Source: Dysidea avara (lineage: Eukaryota; Porifera; Demospongiae; Dictyoceratida; Dysideidae). From it: DNA of 64,000 bases. The notes under the pieces were generated by a model. It had not been told where the DNA came from. It ran no database searches and saw nothing but the letters and a program-made list of their open reading frames with translations. The DNA is taken from NCBI RefSeq assembly GCF_963678975.1, contig NC_089279.1:32018660-32082659 (forward strand). The letters are read 5' to 3'. The position numbers and the translations under genes are program-made. Of this stretch, positions 11,476 to 22,888 are shown one piece after another (the stretch's first letter is position 1; the number at the start of each line of letters is the position of its first letter).

Positions 11476-12299
11476 GTGTATACTGCATGTGTGCATGCAA
11501 GTTTCTGTCTGGTTTAAGTTGGTGCAATCATGCTAAATCCAATTAGATTGTTCACCACATCAAAGGGGGATTGAATATCCTTTTTGATGTAGTTTGAGTT
11601 TGACACCAACTCTGAAAGTGTAGTCTGTCAGGTCACTCTAAACTGCCATCAATCTGTAATAAAGTGTTCCTTTTATAGACCCCCAAACAAAGAGGTCCGA
11701 AGTGTAAAAGACCATGCATGCACCAGTATTACAACAACTTATCCTAACATACCCATCTGGCTGGCTGATGACCCAATATCAACTGGGAAAATATTTGTAC
11801 ACAAGACTCTGCATATCCTCTCACTCTAAGTGATACAGTTCTTGATTTTTTACAGAAATATTTTTTTCACTCAAATAGTGAACTTTATACCAGAGCAAAC
11901 TTTGGATGTATTTAACTAATAGACCATCACTAATCCATTGTTGTAATCAGTGGCAATTCTAGACCTGACCTACAAGGGGGCCAAGTAGGAAACAACATGA
12001 CTATTGTTGTATGGCTGTAAAATAAAGTAGAATTTCAGAGGGTTCTGGGGGTGCTATTCCCAGCAGCTGCAGGATTTTTGCAATTTGAAGGCTTGAAAAC
12101 AGCCTAAAATTTATACCAAAAACAAGAAAAATGCTAAAAATAACAACGCCAATCTATACTGCAATTTTCCCCAAAGTGTTTTAAAAAGTTATTTTTCAGC
12201 GGGGGGCCATGGCCCCCCTTAGAATTGTCTATGGTTGTAATTCTTGGTAATTCCATAGTAGGTACTACAAGTTTAACAGCAGGTTAAACAGGGTTAACT
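11476..12299. other. Repeat-derived intergenic DNA
   Basis: No gene. Around 11950-12240 a stretch with a G-rich GGGGGGCCATGGCCCCCC palindrome is bounded by weakly matching ends (CAATTCTAGAC and the inverse TTAGAATTGTCTA). It may be a worn MITE, but the ends are too degraded to be sure. Confidence 0.35.
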
Positions 12300-13359
12300 A
12301 GCAGGTCAACAGCACTAGACATCCATCCCTACTAAGGCGCTTCCAACACAGCACATTCCCTTATGAGGTATCCATCTGGTTACTATGGCAGCATTCAACA
12401 TTGCACATTCCTTAAAGCATTTGTACCAGAGAGGACAGCTTGGTTGGGAAGGTAAACAAGTTATAGATGGGGTTTGGACCCCAGAGGAGGTGTTGGTAAA
12501 CACATTCCTAGATAGAACATAAAGGGACTTGCCAGCATCTTCACTCTATTGTGTTACTTGGCAAGTGCAAGAAGTTTCAGGAGTTCGTATCTCTGAATCT
12601 GCTTCAAGACCACCAGACTTGAGAATGTCAGAAGAAGAAGCTGTTAATCCAGTCTCGAGTAGCTTCTCAGCTGAAACAATTCAGTAGATTGCAGGAGATG
12701 TGGCACTGATTCTTCAATCCTCCCCATCAGCTACAAGCCCTTTGGGTGGCCTTATCTCACAGGGACCTGACTCATGCAGGGTTTACACCATGGTAGGAGA
12801 CCCAGGGCCATCATCAAGACCATCCGACATGAGCTCAGCCAGTGGAGGTAAGCCCTATAATGTAATCTAGTTACCAACCTATAGAGCTCCAATTTGCAAG
12901 TCCTGACAGCTAGGAGTAGTTTGCATTCTTGTGCAGTCAGTTTGGGCAATTTGTCCCTCCAGCATTTACTATGTTAGAACTTTTACATTGAAGCAGACAA
13001 GAATGCTTAATTATTGGCCACCGGATTACCCTCCTTTTTCTAAAGCAGCAAACCCAGTACATGTGTCTAACATTTTGATGGGTCAGCACCCACAGCAAGA
13101 GGTCACACCAGAGGCGGATGCTTTTGTAGTTAAGTGTTATATATGGCACAGAAGCTGGTAGACATCAACTACCAGTTCCAAGCAGCAGAAGCTAATTGAC
13201 ATTTAGCTTCCAGCAGTATAGACCGGCATTCATCAGCCTTAGACAAAGGCAACAGAACTAGTCAAATGTTAAGCTTAATTATCAAGCAGCTTACTTAGCA
13301 AAACTAACAAACAAAATTTGAGAGCAACTATCACTACCAGTCAGTAACCTCAGTAGCCA

Positions 13360-14198
13360 TTGGCCACTAAATGGCTCATTAGTATACCTGCAAGGACCCA
13401 CAGGTCCACTGTACCAAGGCAGCAACTCACGTGTGTGTATCTTTTTGCAGGAGCAGCCCTGGAATCTTGGCCGTCATTGCCTATTAATCCACTGCTAGTA
13501 CCATCCATTCCCTCATCTCTACTCAGCAGTGCTGGCACATCTGATGTACTACCCAGTACCCCAGCACCCTCAATGGTTGTGGCAGAAGGAATGCTCCTTC
13601 TTCCAATTAAGCTGGTTGAAAAAGTCAGGTGATGGGAATTCGTGGACCTGTCTTCACTACTCAAAGAGAATGCTTCCCAACCAGCTGAACTAACAGTCAA
13701 TGCCGCTGGACAGTGGATACTCTCTGATTCAGGACAGAGAAAGAAAAAGAGTCATATCACAGATATACTGTCATGGATCCAGGCCTTTTCCAGGTTCATG
13801 GCAGTATCACTTTCTGATAACATGCAATACTACCAAAGAGGAAGCGACAGGGTTGGCAGCCCACCTACACCTAGATCTACAGCTGTCCAGATAAGGATTT
13901 TTGAGAATGGGCAGCAGCCAAGTCCTTAAGGAAGTGGGGGGAGCTGAACTTCCCCATATATGGACAATGTCTAGCAGCCCAACAAATACAGATGTGGCTT
14001 CTGCCTGCTACAGCTAAAGCACCACACAACGAGGCAATAGCAAGAAAGAGGGCTACACCATATTCAATTCCTGCTGTGTGTTTAAAGTTGAATTTCAAAG
14101 GATACTGTGATCAACAACCATGCCAGTTTGCCCACAAGTACTATCATTGTGGAAGACCACACCAGGGAAAAGACTGCAAATCCCCAGCTGGAAAGTAA
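13360..14198 (+). pseudogene. DIRS-like gag remnant with Cys/His zinc motif
   Basis: Successive frames read FVDLSSLLKENASQ, then ITDILSWIQAF, then a final segment with KGYCDQQPCQFAH followed by YYHCGRPHQGKDC. This order (FVDxxxLL, a TxILxWIQ block, then a terminal Cys/His cluster) matches the capsid-like ORF of DIRS-group elements. At least two frame changes separate the blocks, so the gene is dead. Confidence 0.65.
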
Positions 14199-14889
14199 TA
14201 GCCTCACTAAAGGGCAATGGACTGATTAACTTTATGCTACTCATGATTAAATAGTTCATTTGTTTTTGTTTTTTCCAATAACATGATTATACATAAAGGA
14301 AATTAAATATCGCTTATATGTAGATAGTTGTATATAAGCCTTTGAAGTGTTTGCTCTTGGGTGATCCCCTGATATAGGTCTATATAATAGCCCAGCCTTA
14401 GTAATATTTCACACCTTTTAATCCCATTAGCATTCACTTATAAAGGGCCAGCATTTCCATCTTGGGGTGTGATCAGTCACTGCTTGGTCCTTTCACATTA
14501 CAGGCTTGCAGCTGAATCTATCTCTCTTCAAGAGTGGTATGGTGAATGATGGCAGTTACTATTACACTGAAGACCTACTAGCTCTGAGTAGTCACCAAGG
14601 GGCAGCAGGTGGTTCATCCTTGTATGCTAATAGTCACTCTCTTTTAGTGTTGGAGAGCTGGAGGAAGCTGCTAACACACCACCCAGACAGAATGTATGTT
14701 AAGTGGAATTGCAGAAGGCTTCCAGATTGGCTTTGATAGGACACATCATCTGCTGAAAGCATCTGAAAATATGCCATCCAAAGTGCCGTCAGTTATCTCA
14801 GTATACCTGTCCAGAGAGGTATCTCTCAACAGAATGATAAAGCTTCCTAAAGGAGTTTATCCCCAAGATGTTCACATCTGCAGCCCACT

Positions 14890-15630
14890 GGGTACTATTC
14901 CAAAAAGAACAAACCAGGAAAGTGGAGATTAATTGTGGACCTATCCTCTCCTACGGATCATAGTATAAATGATGGTATCTCTCTCCAATTGTCCAGTTTA
15001 TCATATGCTTTTATTGACCATCTATCCTCCATAATACTGCATGAACACCAGGGTTGCTTTCTTGTTACAGCGGAAATCAAGGAAGCTTACAGAATGCTTC
15101 CCATCCATCCTGAAGACCAACCTCTCCTTGGAGTATGTTGGAAGGACTCAGTGTGTATTGACAGTGCACTGCCTTTTGGCTTGAGCAGCCCCCAATTTTT
15201 TTTCTGTTGTGGCTGACACAGTACAGTGCACATGAATCCTTCAGAGCAAGGGAATCAATAATAGCCTCCATTACCTGGATAACTTCATTCTCATAGCCAG
15301 ACAAGAAGACAAGGCTACCCTCCAGAAGACAAAACTGGTATCCTTATTTGCGGAGTTAGGAGTTCCACTAGAACTATCCAAACTTGAAGGTCCATCCCAG
15401 TGTTTGACCTTCCTTGGCATAGAGGTAGACACAGTGGTACTGCAGCTCAGACTACCAGAGGAAAAGTTAATCATGCTCAAAGAGCTGTTATGGGACTGTG
15501 TTGATAGGTGTTGCATTCTGAAGAAGTCCATTTGCAAGAAAGACCTTCAGCAAATATTGAGCTTTCAGGTACTACACTATAGTAACGTCAATGGCTTCTG
15601 TTGCTGGTTATGGTTGGACAAGAAAGAGTG
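14890..15630 (+). pseudogene. DIRS-like reverse transcriptase remnant
   Basis: Blocks seen in order: a WRLIVDLSSPTDHSINDGIS segment, VTAEIKEAYRMLPIHPED, DSALPFGLSSPQ, then in a shifted frame YLDNFILIARQ (the YxDD box, here YLDN), and FLGIEVDT. The catalytic box has Asn in place of the second Asp, and frame changes occur around 15210-15280 and beyond. It is an inactive copy. Confidence 0.8.
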
Positions 15631-15699
15631 AATCCAGTTAAATGTATCTCTAGTGATTCCATAGTACTTCAATTATAACAATAATAGTCTGTGAGAAAC

Positions 15700-15755
15700 C
15701 TACATAATCAAATGCCTTGCTAAAGTCCAGCAGTATGCAGCCAGTTTGACCTTTA
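15700..15755 (-). pseudogene. LINE reverse-transcriptase motif fragment, minus strand
   Basis: The minus strand reads GQTGCILLDFSKAFDYV, the RT motif containing the first catalytic Asp in Jockey/CR1/L2-type LINEs. It is immediately followed on the other strand by an earlier part of the same protein (15779-15870). Confidence 0.8.
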
Positions 15756-15778
15756 TTGTTCTCAACATACTCTCAACC

Positions 15779-15870
15779 AACCAATTTGGCTTCTGCCAAA
15801 AACATTCTACTAATGTTCAATTGTTGCTAACTGTTCATCACAACTTAGCTAAGTTAAACATGAGTAGATA
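15779..15870 (+). pseudogene. LINE reverse-transcriptase fragment, plus strand
   Basis: The plus strand reads NQFGFCQKHSTNVQLLLTV and on to a stop near 15870. NQFGFxxxxSTxxQLL is the conserved block just upstream of the DFSKAFD motif in non-LTR reverse transcriptases. It lies head-to-head with the 15700-15755 fragment. Confidence 0.8.
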
Positions 15871-16246
15871 ATGTGTTCTACATAACAAAGAGGTGAGCAA
15901 ATTTGCCCTATGTCACTTAAGGGAGCTGAAAACAAGAGTTAAATCTTCAGAAAACAACTTTAAAAATTTAGCAAAGGTGTGGTCAGGTCCTGTTTAGTTA
16001 TTCCAGAGGCCTGCAAAATTGATTTTAGGAATATTAGGGAAAGAGAAACTCCAATGCTTTGCAGGTCTTCATCATTTTTGTCTGGTGTAAAGATGGTACA
16101 GAAGTGCTCATTCAAAATCTCTTCTGTACCTTGACTTGTGGTATAGAATTTAACATTCTTTTCTAAGAAAGGTATACCAGTGTGATCAGATCTAAAGACT
16201 TGATGTGTACTTACAAGTACAAGAAAAAATAAAATAGAGTAGGGAC
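15871..16246. other. Intergenic, no gene recognised
   Basis: AT-rich DNA with no coding or repeat signature that I can name. Confidence 0.4.
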
Positions 16247-16646
16247 TAGGTGTGCGTCAAATATGCCAGCATAATATAAAGCATAATAGGCTGGAGTGCT
16301 GGAGTGCTATGCCAGCATAGTGCTAGCATATTAGGTGGATATTTCAAACTATGGAGCTTATTTCAATGAAAATAGATAAATACTCCCTAATAGAGCAGTC
16401 AGTGAAAATGCCAACTGCAATTTGTACATAGCACAGGCTTAGATCAATACTCTCTAATAGAACAGTCACTTTGTAGTAAAATACTGTAATAAAGCATTCA
16501 CTGATTAAATTTTCCAGCATTATTATGAGAAATGTTGCCAACCTAGGGGCATAATGCAAGCATAATGGGAACACTGAAGAGCATAATAGGTGAAAATTCC
16601 TAAAAGCATTTGGGCAAAATTTTGAACATATTTGACTCAGGCCTAG
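16247..16646. mobile_element. MITE family B, copy 1
   Basis: About 400 bp, starting TAGGTGTGCGTCAAATATGC and ending with the inverse of TAGGCCTGAGTCAAATATG. The interior has repeated GCATAAT words and several copies of the motif TAATAGAGCAGTCA. It matches 20179-20598 throughout. Confidence 0.85.
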
Positions 16647-16659
16647 TAGTAGTACCACT

Positions 16660-16790
16660 GCGTAGCACAGTAGGGATATTCACTTCTTATTGTTTTACAG
16701 TACCACTCCGATCCAGCTTGTTTCTGTGCTTTTATTGCAGTGGTACAACATTGTCCCTACTCTAGTTTAAAATTCCTGATTTTTAAAATA
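16660..16790 (+). repeat. Dispersed repeat C, copy 1
   Basis: Shares GCACAGTAGGGATATTCACT, TCTTATTGTTTTACAGTA, ATCCAGCTTGTTTC and ACATTGTCCCTAC, in the same order, with copies at about 32980-33115 and 54026-54160. No inverted ends are obvious; it may be a SINE-like or MITE fragment. Confidence 0.75.
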
Positions 16791-17399
16791 CTTGTAAAAG
16801 TTTTTTGCAAGTTCATTACCTCAGAGAGAACACACAAAGCAATAAATACCCTTTAAATACTAACGCTATGTGTTACACAGGATTTATGTAACAAAATCTC
16901 TAACAAGAAAGCAGTAAATAGTGTTCATCAAAGCAAACAAAAATGTGTTTAGAAATAAATGCAAGCAGTTGAACTTACCCAGTTAACTTCGCTAAAAGCA
17001 ATTATCTTACACGTGTATAGCTAGTTCTTGGCGATGTTCATGCAACAGTTCACAGAACTGAACAGATCAACTTCAGTGAACTTCAACCTGAACATGTGTC
17101 ACTTATTCCGACATTCATTTACAATTACTTTTTGTCAAAAGACTGGCATGGGTTGTCCAAAAACACAAGCCTCCCCACAAACACATACATACAGTAGCAC
17201 AAGACATTACAAAAACAATGAAACTGTTAGGACTACGTATACAAGAACAAAACAACAGGATTGTACATTATTGCACACCTTAATATGAATACACAACAAA
17301 AATCAGAAAAGAAAATGATGGAGGACTGAAAGGAATAAGGATGACTATTTAACGTAATCTGCAGAATGTCATGAGGTATGGTGTTCCACAAAATTAACT
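16791..17399. other. Intergenic, no gene recognised
   Basis: An 86-codon open frame at 17028-17288 has no family motif and lies between repeats. I do not call it a gene. Confidence 0.35.
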
Positions 17400-17880
17400 G
17401 TTGACAAAGAAAGAATAACAGAAAGAATTAATAGAAGAAGCAGCAGGCCAAATAGATACAGAATGAGACTTGTTCATGCATACACCCATAGATGGAAGCC
17501 CTACTATCAGTGGAGAACCTTGATGATATATAGTGGCTGGTAAAAAGAAGACAATATCACACATATTGTACCAAAGGTTTCTTCTTAAGCTGATTCTATA
17601 AACATTTCTGTGAAGGAAGTAGGGTTATAGCTGTATAGCCACTTTTCTGTTGCACTTGCCTGAATACATCAGGCAGGCAGAAGGCAGTAGAAAATTACAT
17701 TACTTTTTCTTAAAATTCTGTAACAAATTCATGGAAATGTTTCAGGTTGATTTGAAGGCACTTTGGATTTGATTTTACCTAACCAATACTACCATGTCAT
17801 AGTGACAGGAAATTGAGACAGGTTTTGGGGTGATATTATATCATGGACCATGCCCAAACCTTGCATGCTTGTCCCTACTA
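17400..17880 (+). repeat. Dispersed repeat D, copy 1 (unexpanded)
   Basis: Shares GATGGAAGCC, TACCAAAGGTTT, CTTAAGC, CAGTAGAAAATT, GGAAA(T/C)GTTTCAGGT and TTGATTTTACC, in order, with 54690-55330. An inverted partial copy lies at about 32100-32350. Here it contains only a short CAGGCAGGCAGAAGGCAG seed at about 17671, the site of a huge expansion in the 54.9 kb copy. Confidence 0.8.
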
Positions 17881-17936
17881 TACAGTATGTAACCTTTTCC
17901 TCTTACCATAAGAGGCAGTCTTATGTGTGCATGTAC

Positions 17937-17968
17937 GTGTGTGTATGTGTGTGTGTGTGTGTGTGTGT
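17937..17968. repeat. (GT)n microsatellite
   Basis: Short GT-dinucleotide run with few interruptions. Confidence 0.9.
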
Positions 17969-19165
17969 ACTAAGAATGTTAAAAATCAAATGGACCCTTT
18001 CCTGGTTAATTATCAGCTAAAAGGGAAGGAGCTAGGTTGGGGTGTTAAATTCTTTTGCAGTGGCATGTCTTCAAGAAAAAAATAAGGGTGATAATTTTGT
18101 ACATGTTCCTGCTATTCTTTGCCACGCTTAGTTGCTGTTTTTAAAAAATAAATGCCTATATATGTGATGACTGAAATTAGTCTTAATGTCACGCATGAAA
18201 CAATTATAACTTTTGCAATTCACCATGTCACCCTTAATATAGTTATGCACTTGTTGGATTATTAGAATTTGTTGTAATTTGACTAAGAGTTGTAATCACT
18301 GTATGCCTAATTGATAGCTTCAAATGCCTTAATTTAATTATTTTGGTCTTGTCCTCCAAGAGTCTGGCCCTTGATGCTATAGCTATAAAACCTTGCTAAG
18401 TTTAAGAAATTTAGTTGTGAATGGAGGCATATATTCCAACTCACATCAAGACTGGAGTTAAAACTGACAACATCTACAACAAATTTAGCCACAACAGCTA
18501 TTATAGGAATCATTTTCAAAAGCAGCAATATGTAAGAAGTGTATGAATATACATGAAGGTATAGCTATAGCTATGGTATATATTCAGGAGCAGATCCAGG
18601 AGCTGGCAAGGGGAGGGGCACAAACAAGTTAAGTTGTAGGTGGTTGGGGAGAGCCAGATTCTCTTGTTAGTTGCATTTTTGAAGCAGCAAAATAATCTTA
18701 GTAGTGTCCCACTGTTACTTTATACGGGAAGTTCTAACTTAGCAGAACCTCTAAAGTTATACGCTAAGTAACTACTTATAATTCTGCTAAAATCTTATAG
18801 CAGAATATTAATTGTCGCTATTGAGTTTTGCCATTTTGGCATTTTCAAATGGTTGTGAAGTCTTAAAAGCTGTTTAAAGGCACTGAATGTCACAACAGCA
18901 GCACGATAAATATTTTTAGAGGCACTTAGTATGCACAAAAGTGCTGGGTGACAATTTCACAGTTAGTTTGACTTTGGTTTGCTTTGGTTTCAGGTGAATT
19001 TGTAATAAATGCTAGTAAAATGTGCATATTTTCATGAGCTTTATAAATTAATCTTGACCTGACATAAAATTTAGCATTTCAATCAGAAGTATGTAGCTAA
19101 GATGGCACTCAATGATTATGGATGATATAATTTAGTTACATCTATGTTGGAACAATTAGGATGGG
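17969..19165. other. Intergenic, no gene recognised
   Basis: AT-rich DNA with short open frames and no recognised motif. Confidence 0.4.
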
Positions 19166-19460
19166 ACACTCTTTAAAAAGGTGCATGATAACAAGACTAC
19201 AAACACTACTTAAAATTTTACACAATGACTATGCTCTCGAAATCCCACATCACTATCTCCACCCAACAAGACACACCAGACAGTATCACCTCCAACACTT
19301 CATTATTCCAAATTTATCTACTGTAACATATCAACAGAGCTTCTACTCAAAAAAATTAATGAATGGAACAACCTACCCATGCACTGCAATAATCGAACAT
19401 GATGATTTGAACTTATTTACTGATAACTTACTAACGTTACTATATACTATAGACTCCTAA
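19166..19460 (+). pseudogene. LINE 3'-terminal ORF2 remnant
   Basis: A 99-codon frame ending at 19460 contains QSFYSKKLMNGT and DLNLFTDNLLTLL. This resembles the FFxRTIxxWNxLP...LxxFxxxLxxL end of LINE ORF2, with the WN replaced. A tail with TAAATAAAACAAAGAAATAA follows. The assignment rests on weak pattern similarity. Confidence 0.5.
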
Positions 19461-20178
19461 ATCATTGTGGCTATAGCTAATACTTTTGTAAATGCTTTTT
19501 TTTCCTGGGCACATCAGCAGAGCTGCCTCCCCAGTAAATAAAACAAAGAAATAAATGTATGGCCGACTGACTCCTCCACAAGGTGACGCGGAGTACTTGA
19601 TTTCAGTTCACACTTAATTTTTTCTCTGTATCATATGATTACATCATTAGTGACTAAACTTTACCATAAAATGATATTAATTGTGCTGCATTGCATGCAG
19701 TATCTTAGCTAATAATATAGTAAAACAAAACCAAGTGTGTTAAATGTAACAGCAGCTATATATAGCTCTTTCTGAGCCAAGTATATCTTCTTGGTCATGG
19801 CTAAAAATCTATAGGTTTTGTTATGGTATAGTATATAACTATTGCAAGAACACATTATGTGGGTTTTTAAACTAAGAATTTAACATAGTGTACCTCTACT
19901 GTAAAGCACTAGGAAAAGTACAAGTGTCAAAAATTCTAGTCTGATGGGAATGAGCAGAACATCACATCAGGTACACAACAGCTTGTACAGTACTCCCATA
20001 AGCTAAAAACTTCCAAGGCAAAAATAAATATGATCCATGCATATTAAATGAATTCCGTAATTAAGGCATTCATAGCTTGTCACTTAATGAATTGTTGGTC
20101 AAATTATGAATCATGGGAATCACACGGGTATGTATACATTGTGGAACTCCATGGCTTATCCATATTTACATAACAAAA
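19461..20178. other. Intergenic, no gene recognised
   Basis: Contains the probable 3' tail of the preceding LINE remnant, then AT-rich DNA with nothing recognised. Confidence 0.35.
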
Positions 20179-20598
20179 TAGGCCTGTGTCAAATATGCCA
20201 GCATAATAAAAAGCATAATATATAGGCTGGAGTACTATACCAGCATAATGCTAACATATTAGGTGGATATTTCCAACTATGGAACTTAATTCCATGAAAA
20301 TAGATCCATACTCCCTCCCCAATAGAGCAGTCAGTGGAAACTGCAAACTGCAATAGAGCACTCAAATGTATTGTAAATGGATCAATACTCTCTATTAGAA
20401 CAGTCACATTGCAGTGAAAAACTCTAATAGAGCATTCACTGACTAAAATATTCCAAGATAATAAGGAAAGTTGCTAACCTAGAAGCATAATGCAAGCATA
20501 ATGGGAGCACTGAAAAGCATGATAGGTGAAAATTTTGGGAAATTCGAAATTCTGAAAGCATTTTGGGCAAAATTTTGAGTATATTTGACTCAGGCTTA
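20179..20598. mobile_element. MITE family B, copy 2
   Basis: About 420 bp with ends TAGGCCTGTGTCAAATATGC and the inverse of TAAGCCTGAGTCAAATATAC. The interior is collinear with 16247-16646, including the TCTATTAGAACAGTCAC and TAATAGAGCATTCACTGA motifs. Confidence 0.85.
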
Positions 20599-20963
20599 CA
20601 ACAGAATCTAGTGCGTCTTTTTCAATTATCATGCATAATATTCAAGCGTTAGGCATTCCTGAGGGGAGCATATTATAATTATATATATAGTGGGTCCCCA
20701 ATTGCAAGTGTTTACTATTACATGCATCGCAGTCATTTGTCTATTGTGATGACACAAAGTTAAATTAATGCTAGATATCCGATATTCAATAATCTCAAAA
20801 GGATCTTGATTTATTATTTATACCTGGTCCATCAATACTACAATCTTTTCTTCAAGACATCCAAATTTGTGCTTCCATCAAAAGTTCACCTCAGAGTATA
20901 ATATACCATACAATATCCCTATATCCTCCATACCTTGTCATGGAGGAGACACTACGAACTTAA

Positions 20964-21158
20964 TTATTTGAAAAATCACTTCTATGCAAAGAGATTCCAG
21001 ACAATGAAATGCCTCACTTGTACAAATGGTTTACTGTACATGCTCCTCACCACTGTGACTACACCACTGACTACAAGACAAGACTAATGAAACTTTGGGA
21101 TTCTACCACTGATGTATATACACACAAGATGGCAATAAATAACATTTTTTCTATCTGA
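20964..21158 (+). pseudogene. Unrecognised coding-like relic
   Basis: A 64-codon open frame (stop TGA at 21156-21158) reads like protein: it contains IPDNEMPHLYKWFTVHAP and HHCDYTTDYKTRLMKLWDS. It has no ATG near its 5' end and its residue mix differs from chance translation of AT-rich DNA. I do not recognise the family. It may be a piece of a transposon protein or a retrocopy. Confidence 0.25.
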
Positions 21159-21304
21159 CCTGCAGGTAAACTCCACCATGCACATGACAGCTCCACCATT
21201 AGCATCATGAACTATTACCAATTATACCAAGACTTTTTGGTACAGCAGATTTATCAAGACTTCTAATGAGATAGTTATCTATGGAATCAATTTTTTAAAC
21301 AGTA

Positions 21305-21559
21305 CAGTGGAACCTCAGTTATCCAAACCCAACCAGGGGCGGTCCATAAGTCTGAAAAGTCCGTATCTCTGAAACTGTGTGCAAATAACCTTAAAATAGC
21401 ATGAACTTTTTAAAAATTATCAACTACCCTAGTAGAACAGTCACTGCTCTAATAGTAAATAGAGCAGTCACTGCTCTAATAGTAAATAGAGCAGTCATTC
21501 CGTAATTCAGTAAACCAAAATTCCGGATAAGTGGGGTCCAGATAACTGAGGTCCCACTG
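21305..21559. mobile_element. TA-flanked MITE, pogo/mariner-like
   Basis: Starts CAGTGGAACCTCAGTTATCC and ends GGATAACTGAGGTCCCACTG in inverted form (the sequence between 21531 and 21559), flanked by TA on both sides. TA flanks and CAGTGG-type termini suggest a Tc1/mariner/pogo-related non-autonomous element. The interior holds a duplicated CTCTAATAGTAAATAGAGCA unit. Confidence 0.75.
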
Positions 21560-21806
21560 TAGTTCCTTTGTCATGCACTTTTGCCCTCAATGTACTCCTG
21601 TATATATCCCATATTATATCCATAGTTTAATATAACGTTAACTGATTATTTTTGCATACATATATTTTGTACATTTATATCCAGTGTAAGTCACTGGTAG
21701 GCCCTTAGAATCACCTCTGTCAATCACACATTCCCACACATGTATGCTATTTGCACCAGCTGACATGTGATAAAATTAACTACGTAACTAGTCCAATACT
21801 GCCAGA

Positions 21807-22454
21807 TCAATTTTTCTCATGAAATTTGTTAGCAATAGCTTGCTTCAGTTCATTCATACTATCCAATGCCATTTTTGGTTGATAAGACTGTATTACAGAC
21901 ACTGGCACCATTCCACCCAAGTCGACAAGACGCACTGAATGTAAGACACACTTGTTCGGATCTCCATCTACACGCATGAACAGTTGTCCCGATATGTGCT
22001 TGACCGCTCGTACTGGTACGCTCTGAGGAGGGTAATCAGGATGCTCAATGCTTGGACCCATCATGTAGGCACCAAAATCACACTCATCTTCACCACCGTA
22101 CACGGAAACTACGTCTCGTTCAGAAATAATCCCAAGCAAAGCACCGTGAATCACTTCATAGGCAAGAATGTATTTGTCTGCCTGTTGTATAACTTTGAGC
22201 TCTTTAATTGGTTTCTTTTTTAAGAATTTGTCACGTAATCCTCCTGGGGTCACGTATCGCCTGGCGGTAGCTGGCGGAATGTTCAGTTCAGCTTCTACAT
22301 AGAGCATTCTCCCTTGATCGGTGTCTCTGTACCTAATAATAACCCCGGCCTTGTTCTTCACTTCCATCCAGTCCGTCTCTTTTATAAGGGCCAGTACTTT
22401 ATCGCGATGGTCGCATATCATCTGCCAGTAATCAGTGGACAATCCTTCCGCCAT
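21807..22454 (-). CDS. START-domain lipid-transfer protein, copy A (intronless)
   Basis: A single uninterrupted reading frame of 215 aa. The whole protein is one START domain: an N-terminal helix (DYWQMICDHRDKVLALIKE), the central YGGEDECDFGAY strand region, and the C-terminal VRLVDLGGMVPVSVIQS block leading into the lid helix (MNELKQAIANKF). START-only proteins (STARD4/5/6 or PCTP type) carry a sterol or phospholipid between membranes; the ligand cannot be told. The frame extends 15 codons upstream to 22499. I prefer the ATG at 22452-22454 because the paralogue at 25847-26494 starts at the equivalent MAEG and is then exactly the same length, and the similar sequence just upstream (TCACRTGCAC) looks like a conserved 5' leader. 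Confidence 0.85.
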   Translation of the reverse strand: MAEGLSTDYWQMICDHRDKVLALIKETDWMEVKNKAGVIIRYRDTDQGRMLYVEAELNIPPATARRYVTPGGLRDKFLKKKPIKELKVIQQADKYILAYEVIHGALLGIISERDVVSVYGGEDECDFGAYMMGPSIEHPDYPPQSVPVRAVKHISGQLFMRVDGDPNKCVLHSVRLVDLGGMVPVSVIQSYQPKMALDSMNELKQAIANKFHEKN

Positions 22455-22888
22455 TGTGCACGTGACCTTTGGAGTACTGGGGCGTGGTACGGCACTCACG
22501 TGACACCTTAAATTTATAGATGGCCAAGTGGTTCATTGGTGGACCCAGTCTATCCGCGAAAACCAGTGCACAGACTAAAAGTACACTTTCCTGAAATCTC
22601 TCTGACTCCCCTAAACTTGAGTATGCACATGCCACCATGGATAGTACGTACGTAGAATATACTATCTACTGTATGATGCCACCACCAGAGATGCCAACTT
22701 CTCAACAATTTCAGGAGTGAGACCTCAAACATTACCAGCAATGTGGACTAGACTCAAATGCAGCTCCATGATTTCTGGTAGTGGTCGCTGCATGCTCAAT
22801 TGCCATAGCCAAAGAGTGAGACTCACACCTAATGTATAGGAGTTGGCAGTATTATGGTCTAGATCAGGGCGAGTCCACACCTAATAAA
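22455..22888. other. Upstream flank of START copy A
   Basis: Contains the putative promoter, with CACGTG at about 22456-22461 and CACGTGACACC near 22500. No gene recognised. Confidence 0.35.

Larger units (their letters stand above)
12300..15640 (+). mobile_element. Decayed DIRS-like retroelement
   Basis: A gag-like block (13360-14198) and a reverse-transcriptase block (14890-15630) lie in the expected order on one strand, broken by stops and frame changes. The RT block has the WRLIVDLSSP...SINDGIS signature of DIRS/Ngaro-type elements, which integrate by a tyrosine recombinase. No recombinase or RNase H remains after 15640, so the 3' half is missing. The 5' boundary near 12300 is approximate and I cannot define terminal repeats. 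Confidence 0.75.

Noticed and set aside
22455-22499. Upstream ATG for START copy A
   Set aside because: The paralogue begins at the equivalent of 22454 and both are then 215 aa; the upstream 15 codons match what is leader sequence in the paralogue.
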